Shown here piece by piece: positions 61,113 to 64,000 of a stretch of 64,000 bases of DNA. Positions within the stretch are counted from its first letter, which is position 1, and each line of letters begins with the position of its first letter. The notes under the pieces were generated by a model, which saw nothing but the letters and a program-made list of their open reading frames with translations, ran no database searches and was not told the DNA's origin. Position numbers and translations under genes: made by a program. Source of the DNA: Brevibacterium sp. S22 (GTDB lineage: Bacteria; Actinomycetota; Actinomycetes; Actinomycetales; Brevibacteriaceae); assembly GCF_004745485.1 (NCBI RefSeq), contig NZ_RHFG01000009.1, positions 1 through 64,000 of the forward strand. Reading direction: 5' to 3'.

Positions 61113-62495
61113 ATGAGCCGTAGTTCATCGAACGGGTCGGGCATCGGTGCCTGGCTGGGTGCTGCCCTGCTCAATGTGCTCGCCGTTCTCGGCGTGGTGT
61201 GCATCGTCCTCGTCATCCTCGGTGTGGTCTTCAATGTCTCAATCATGATGTTCAAGACCGGATCGATGAGTCCGACGATTCCGGCGGGTTCGGCCGCTCT
61301 CGTTCGGGAGATCCCTGCCGAGGACATGAAGGTCGGCGACATCGTCACCGTCGACCGCGGAGACAAGGTTCTGCCGGTGACGCACCGCGTCATCGACATC
61401 CAAACGACCGACCCTTCCACCGGTGCCGTGACCTTCGACATGAAGGGTGACGCGAACGCGGAGAAGGACCCCGATCCTTACACCACGGAAACGGTGCGGA
61501 AGGTGATGTTCTCTGTCCCTGGAATCGCGCCGATCCTCCAGCAGTGGCGCAACCCGTTCCTGCTCGGCGGCATCACGATCGCGGCGAGCCTCCTCGTCGT
61601 GTGGGCGTTCTGGCCGCGCCGCGGCGATGATCTGGACGAGAGTGACGAGTCATCGGCAAACGCCGCACGTACCGAGGTTGATCGATTGCGAACTGCTGCG
61701 CGCTCGCCCAAGCATGCCGTGGCGGCTCCGATCATCGCCGCTATGTTGCTCGGCGGAGGAGTCGCAGGAGAAGATCTCGGAGTCGACACGACTGCCAGTG
61801 GAGGCGCGGGAGCTGCCTCGAACCAGTCCTCGTCGGAGGTTCACGGTCAGTATCTGCGTTTGAGGGCGTTCGGCGACGATAAAAGGATGCTCGGTCTCAG
61901 CCCGGGAGCATCGGCGAATTGGACCGTCGATGTGTGGGTCGAGGACGCTGATCCCGGCACGGTCGACCTCGAGATCGGTGCGGGGCAGGTGACTGAGCCG
62001 CTCGCCTCGGCGCTGGTCGTCGATGTGCGCAGCTGTGATCGGACCGCGATCGACGAAGGCTGTCCAGCGGGTTCACACAGCTTGCTGAGCGGGATGCCCT
62101 TGACCGACTTGGGGCGTGCGCCGGACGGAAACAGAGTCCTCGAAGAAATGCCGAGTGAAGACGAACGGCGCATCGATGTCACCGTCTCGCTGCTGCCCGA
62201 CGCCGATGTGAAGAAGGTCAACGGGCAAACGAGCAGTGTCCGGATCACCGCGCTGGGCCAGGGCGAGGAGCTCTCTGTGGGCCCAGGTGACCCTGGGCCA
62301 GGCGATCCGGGTGAAGCCGACGCCGGCTCCAACGGATCAGGCTCAGATGATCCTGGTGCGGAAGGGCCTGGCGGGTCGGGAGAACTGCCGTGGACCGGCA
62401 TCGACGGATGGCAGTGGTTCCTGCTGGCCGCGTTCGTGCTCATCGTTGTGGGATCGGCCGTGGTCTCGAGGACGCGGAGGGCGCGACAGTCATGA
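61113..62495 (+). CDS. ER-type (SipW-like) signal peptidase fused to an LPXTG-anchored ectodomain
   Basis: 460-residue protein. TM1 (about residues 16-46) precedes the peptidase core: nucleophile Ser51 in TGSMSPTIPAG, and His91 in VTHRVIDI in place of the Lys of bacterial SPase I, as in SipW/Sec11 enzymes; KGDANAEKD (about 111-119) supplies acidic residues. TM2 is about 149-168. A second part follows: an acidic/basic cytosolic linker, a third hydrophobic segment (about 203-220), an ectodomain (about 221-424) with two Cys, a Gly/Pro/Asp-rich linker, then LPWTG (425-429), a helix and the basic tail RTRRARQS, a sortase sorting signal. SipW enzymes are normally about 190 residues. It probably processes the flanking cargo proteins and attaches its own ectodomain to the wall. 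Confidence 0.82.
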   Translation: MSRSSSNGSGIGAWLGAALLNVLAVLGVVCIVLVILGVVFNVSIMMFKTGSMSPTIPAGSAALVREIPAEDMKVGDIVTVDRGDKVLPVTHRVIDIQTTDPSTGAVTFDMKGDANAEKDPDPYTTETVRKVMFSVPGIAPILQQWRNPFLLGGITIAASLLVVWAFWPRRGDDLDESDESSANAARTEVDRLRTAARSPKHAVAAPIIAAMLLGGGVAGEDLGVDTTASGGAGAASNQSSSEVHGQYLRLRAFGDDKRMLGLSPGASANWTVDVWVEDADPGTVDLEIGAGQVTEPLASALVVDVRSCDRTAIDEGCPAGSHSLLSGMPLTDLGRAPDGNRVLEEMPSEDERRIDVTVSLLPDADVKKVNGQTSSVRITALGQGEELSVGPGDPGPGDPGEADAGSNGSGSDDPGAEGPGGSGELPWTGIDGWQWFLLAAFVLIVVGSAVVSRTRRARQS

Positions 62496-62992
62496 CTCAT
62501 ATCTTCGTGTGGAAGCGAATCCGCGTCCTGCTCGCCATAGTCGCACTGTTGGCGCTCGTCCTCGTGCCTTCGGTGGTCAACGGGACCCTCGCCGGGTGGA
62601 ACGATGACAAATCGAGTACCGGGGAGTTCACCGCCGGGTCGCTCAATATCAGCAATCTGACATGTACGGACAACAGCGGTCTGCTCGGGCTCGGCGGGGA
62701 CCAGCTGAAACTGGATTGGACAAAGCCTGCGAACTCCGGGTCCACGCAGCTCCAATACACTGTCACAGTGGTAAGGACGCCATTGATCGGTTCGGCCGAG
62801 ACGACAACTCACATCACCGAGAGCACCACTTACACATATACCGACAAGCGTCTGACACTGGTTTCTCTGCCGCGGTACTCATTGACGGTCCAAGCGAACC
62901 CTGTAGGTGGTTGGACCGGGGCCGCCCAAACCGTGAACGGGCGCGGGGCGAATCTGCTGGGTATCGGATTGGTTCTGCGCTGCAGATCGTGA
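62492..62992 (+). CDS. SipW-type signal peptide protein, 3
   Basis: 166-residue secreted protein starting at ATG 62492, which overlaps the signal peptidase stop (ATGA). The signal is WKRIRVLLAIVALLALVL, with LAGWNDDKSSTGEFTAG around the cleavage region. The mature part has Thr-rich beta-type sequence (VTVVRTPLIG, TESTTYTYTD) and two Cys (LTCTDN and LRCRS). It is less similar to proteins 1 and 2 than they are to each other, and lacks an LPXTG motif, so it may be a minor fibre subunit or tip. Confidence 0.8.
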   Translation: MTHIFVWKRIRVLLAIVALLALVLVPSVVNGTLAGWNDDKSSTGEFTAGSLNISNLTCTDNSGLLGLGGDQLKLDWTKPANSGSTQLQYTVTVVRTPLIGSAETTTHITESTTYTYTDKRLTLVSLPRYSLTVQANPVGGWTGAAQTVNGRGANLLGIGLVLRCRS

Positions 62993-63011
62993 TGGTCGGC
63001 AGGGGATGAAA

Positions 63012-63048
63012 GGCGAAGACGCCGGCGGATTTCGCCGGCGTCCTCGCC
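63012..63048. terminator. Bidirectional terminator between convergent genes
   Basis: GACGCCGGCG and CGCCGGCGTC pair around a GATTT loop, extended by GGCGA/TCGCC. The genes on both sides end here (62992 on plus, 63089 on minus). Confidence 0.75.
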
Positions 63049-63088
63049 CTTACTGCCGGTCAGACTGGCTTAGTGGCGGCGCCACACC

Positions 63089-63925
63089 TCACGGAGCCGG
63101 ATTGATCACCCGTCCCCAGGTGGACTTGTTGCCCCAGACGTTCTGGCGCAGGCCCTCGAGCTGAAGAATCTGCGAGTGGTCGACGAACAGGTTGCATTCG
63201 TTTCCGTAGTTCTTGATGTACCACTCGAAGACCGGTCCGTCGGCGGCTTCGAACATGACGTTCTCCAGCCCCAGCCCGTTGATGATCGAGGCGGCCGCGG
63301 CGGTGTTCCACTCATCCACGTTCTCCGTGATGCCTTCGGACTCGATCATGATGATCGAAGCTCCGGCATCCAGGGCTCGCCTGCCGCGGTCGACGAGGTC
63401 GCCGATGTCCTTCGCGGACTCCGCTGCCAGCTCGGCCTCACCGGAGTCTCCGCCGGAACCGATCTGGATGCCCAGCTCGGGCTTCGCCTTGAGCCCGGCC
63501 TTGACGACCTTCTCCACCAGGCGCTCGAGCCCCGAGGTCGGCAGCATGATGAACCCGGTCGAGATTTCGATGACGTCGAAGCCGACCTCCTTGGCCTCCT
63601 TGAGGTACTGGTCGACCGCGTCGTCTCCGTAGCGCAGGACCGTTTCGATCCAGCCGCCCGACGACACGTACGCGTCGTTCTCGTGGGCGATGTCGCTCAT
63701 CGCCTTGACCTGCTCGGGAGGCACGAGCGAGAAGGACCCACCCGCCCACTTGATGCCGTCGACCCATTGCCCGGCGACGTCGAAGACGTCCTGGAGGTGA
63801 CGGGTGCCGAAGGTCGAATAGTACGGTGCGCGGATCTCGGTCATCCCGATGGTGCGGGGCTTGGCCGGGCGGTAGGCGCGGGGGACGAAGTTCATGGACA
63901 CATCGAAATCGATGGCGTTCGACAT
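63089..63925 (-). CDS. Phosphosulfolactate synthase-like protein (ComA family)
   Basis: 278-residue TIM-barrel protein matching the ComA family: KPRTIGMTEIRAPYYSTFG at the start, DVAGQWVDGIKWAGGSFSL, VIEISTGFIMLP and IMIESEGITENV, MFEAADGPVFEWYIKNYG. In archaea and Bacillus the enzyme adds sulfite to phosphoenolpyruvate to form phosphosulfolactate. No coenzyme M or sulfolactate genes are visible in the window, so the physiological role is open. The ATG at 63925 has GAAAGGAAAG upstream. Convergent with the SipW operon, separated by a terminator. Confidence 0.87.
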   Translation of the reverse strand: MSNAIDFDVSMNFVPRAYRPAKPRTIGMTEIRAPYYSTFGTRHLQDVFDVAGQWVDGIKWAGGSFSLVPPEQVKAMSDIAHENDAYVSSGGWIETVLRYGDDAVDQYLKEAKEVGFDVIEISTGFIMLPTSGLERLVEKVVKAGLKAKPELGIQIGSGGDSGEAELAAESAKDIGDLVDRGRRALDAGASIIMIESEGITENVDEWNTAAAASIINGLGLENVMFEAADGPVFEWYIKNYGNECNLFVDHSQILQLEGLRQNVWGNKSTWGRVINPAP

Positions 63926-63944
63926 GGTCTTTCCTTTCTTCGAA

Positions 63945-64000
63945 TGCCGACGATTCGTCGGCGAGGGTGCCGACATCGCGTCGGCAGGGGTGCCGGGATC
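63945..64000. repeat. Tandem 23-bp repeats with hairpins upstream of the ComA-like gene
   Basis: Two full 23-base units (63945-63967 and 63968-63990) and a third that runs off the window share TGCCGAC...GTCGGC...GGG. Each unit has a small hairpin (GCCGACGA/TCGTCGGC in the first). They sit just upstream of the gene start, so they may be an operator array; they may continue beyond the window. Confidence 0.6.

Overview
The window looks like a chromosome segment of a high-GC Gram-positive actinobacterium, most likely Brevibacterium or a close relative in Micrococcales. I infer this from the GC-rich codon use, the GTG and TTG starts, the tRNA-Glu/Asp/Phe cluster, the fused PcaD-PcaC protein, and the mix of aromatic and amine catabolic genes typical of cheese-rind and soil Brevibacterium. 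No phage, CRISPR array or rRNA operon is present. The only mobile DNA I can see is the end of an insertion sequence at the extreme left.

Layout. 1-160: end of an insertion sequence that appears to sit in the middle of a palindromic repeat. 206-6841: an Fpg-type DNA glycosylase, then a TetR regulator divergent from a flavin monooxygenase-SDR pair with a clear palindromic operator between them, then an aldo/keto reductase and a GMC oxidoreductase. 7033-14062: an amine catabolism block with a copper amine oxidase, TetR and AraC (FeaR-like) regulators, an amino acid/amine permease and an aldehyde dehydrogenase. 14125-22161: TetR/CocE hydrolase, a DUF2316-aldo/keto reductase fusion, LysR/acyl-CoA dehydrogenase, an amidohydrolase and an SDR. 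22211-25716: a heterodimeric ABC exporter with strongly asymmetric ATP sites. 25745-35290: MgtE, an ArsR-like regulator with a PEP-mutase-like lyase, a universal stress protein with a sugar MFS transporter, an acidic protein, patatin, SDR and acetyl-CoA synthetase. 35446-35772: three tRNAs. 35940-37643: a small zincin, YbaK and YigZ. 37732-46609: class III aminotransferase, YtcJ-like amidohydrolase, a ThDP enzyme divergent from a large PLP decarboxylase, and a proline racemase homologue. 46658-53973: a phosphatase, a polar amino acid ABC transporter, two MFS transporters and a cyclophilin lipoprotein. 54144-59515: pobA-pcaH-pcaG-pcaB-pcaL, converting 4-hydroxybenzoate via protocatechuate to 3-oxoadipate. 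59791-62992: an operon of three SipW-type signal-peptide proteins around an ER-type signal peptidase that carries a C-terminal LPXTG sorting signal. 63089-64000: a phosphosulfolactate synthase-like gene.

Two observations stand out. The first is a family of 56-bp palindromes: five full copies and one half copy. They sit within a few bases of stop codons, mostly between convergent genes, show compensatory arm changes, and twice supply the stop codon itself. An insertion sequence appears to have entered the loop of one. The second is the SipW/TasA-like operon whose signal peptidase is fused to a predicted wall-anchored ectodomain, which suggests a surface-fibre system in which processing and wall attachment are joined. 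The split of intact and lost ATP-site motifs in the ABC pair and the Cys-to-Gly change in the proline racemase homologue also deserve a check.
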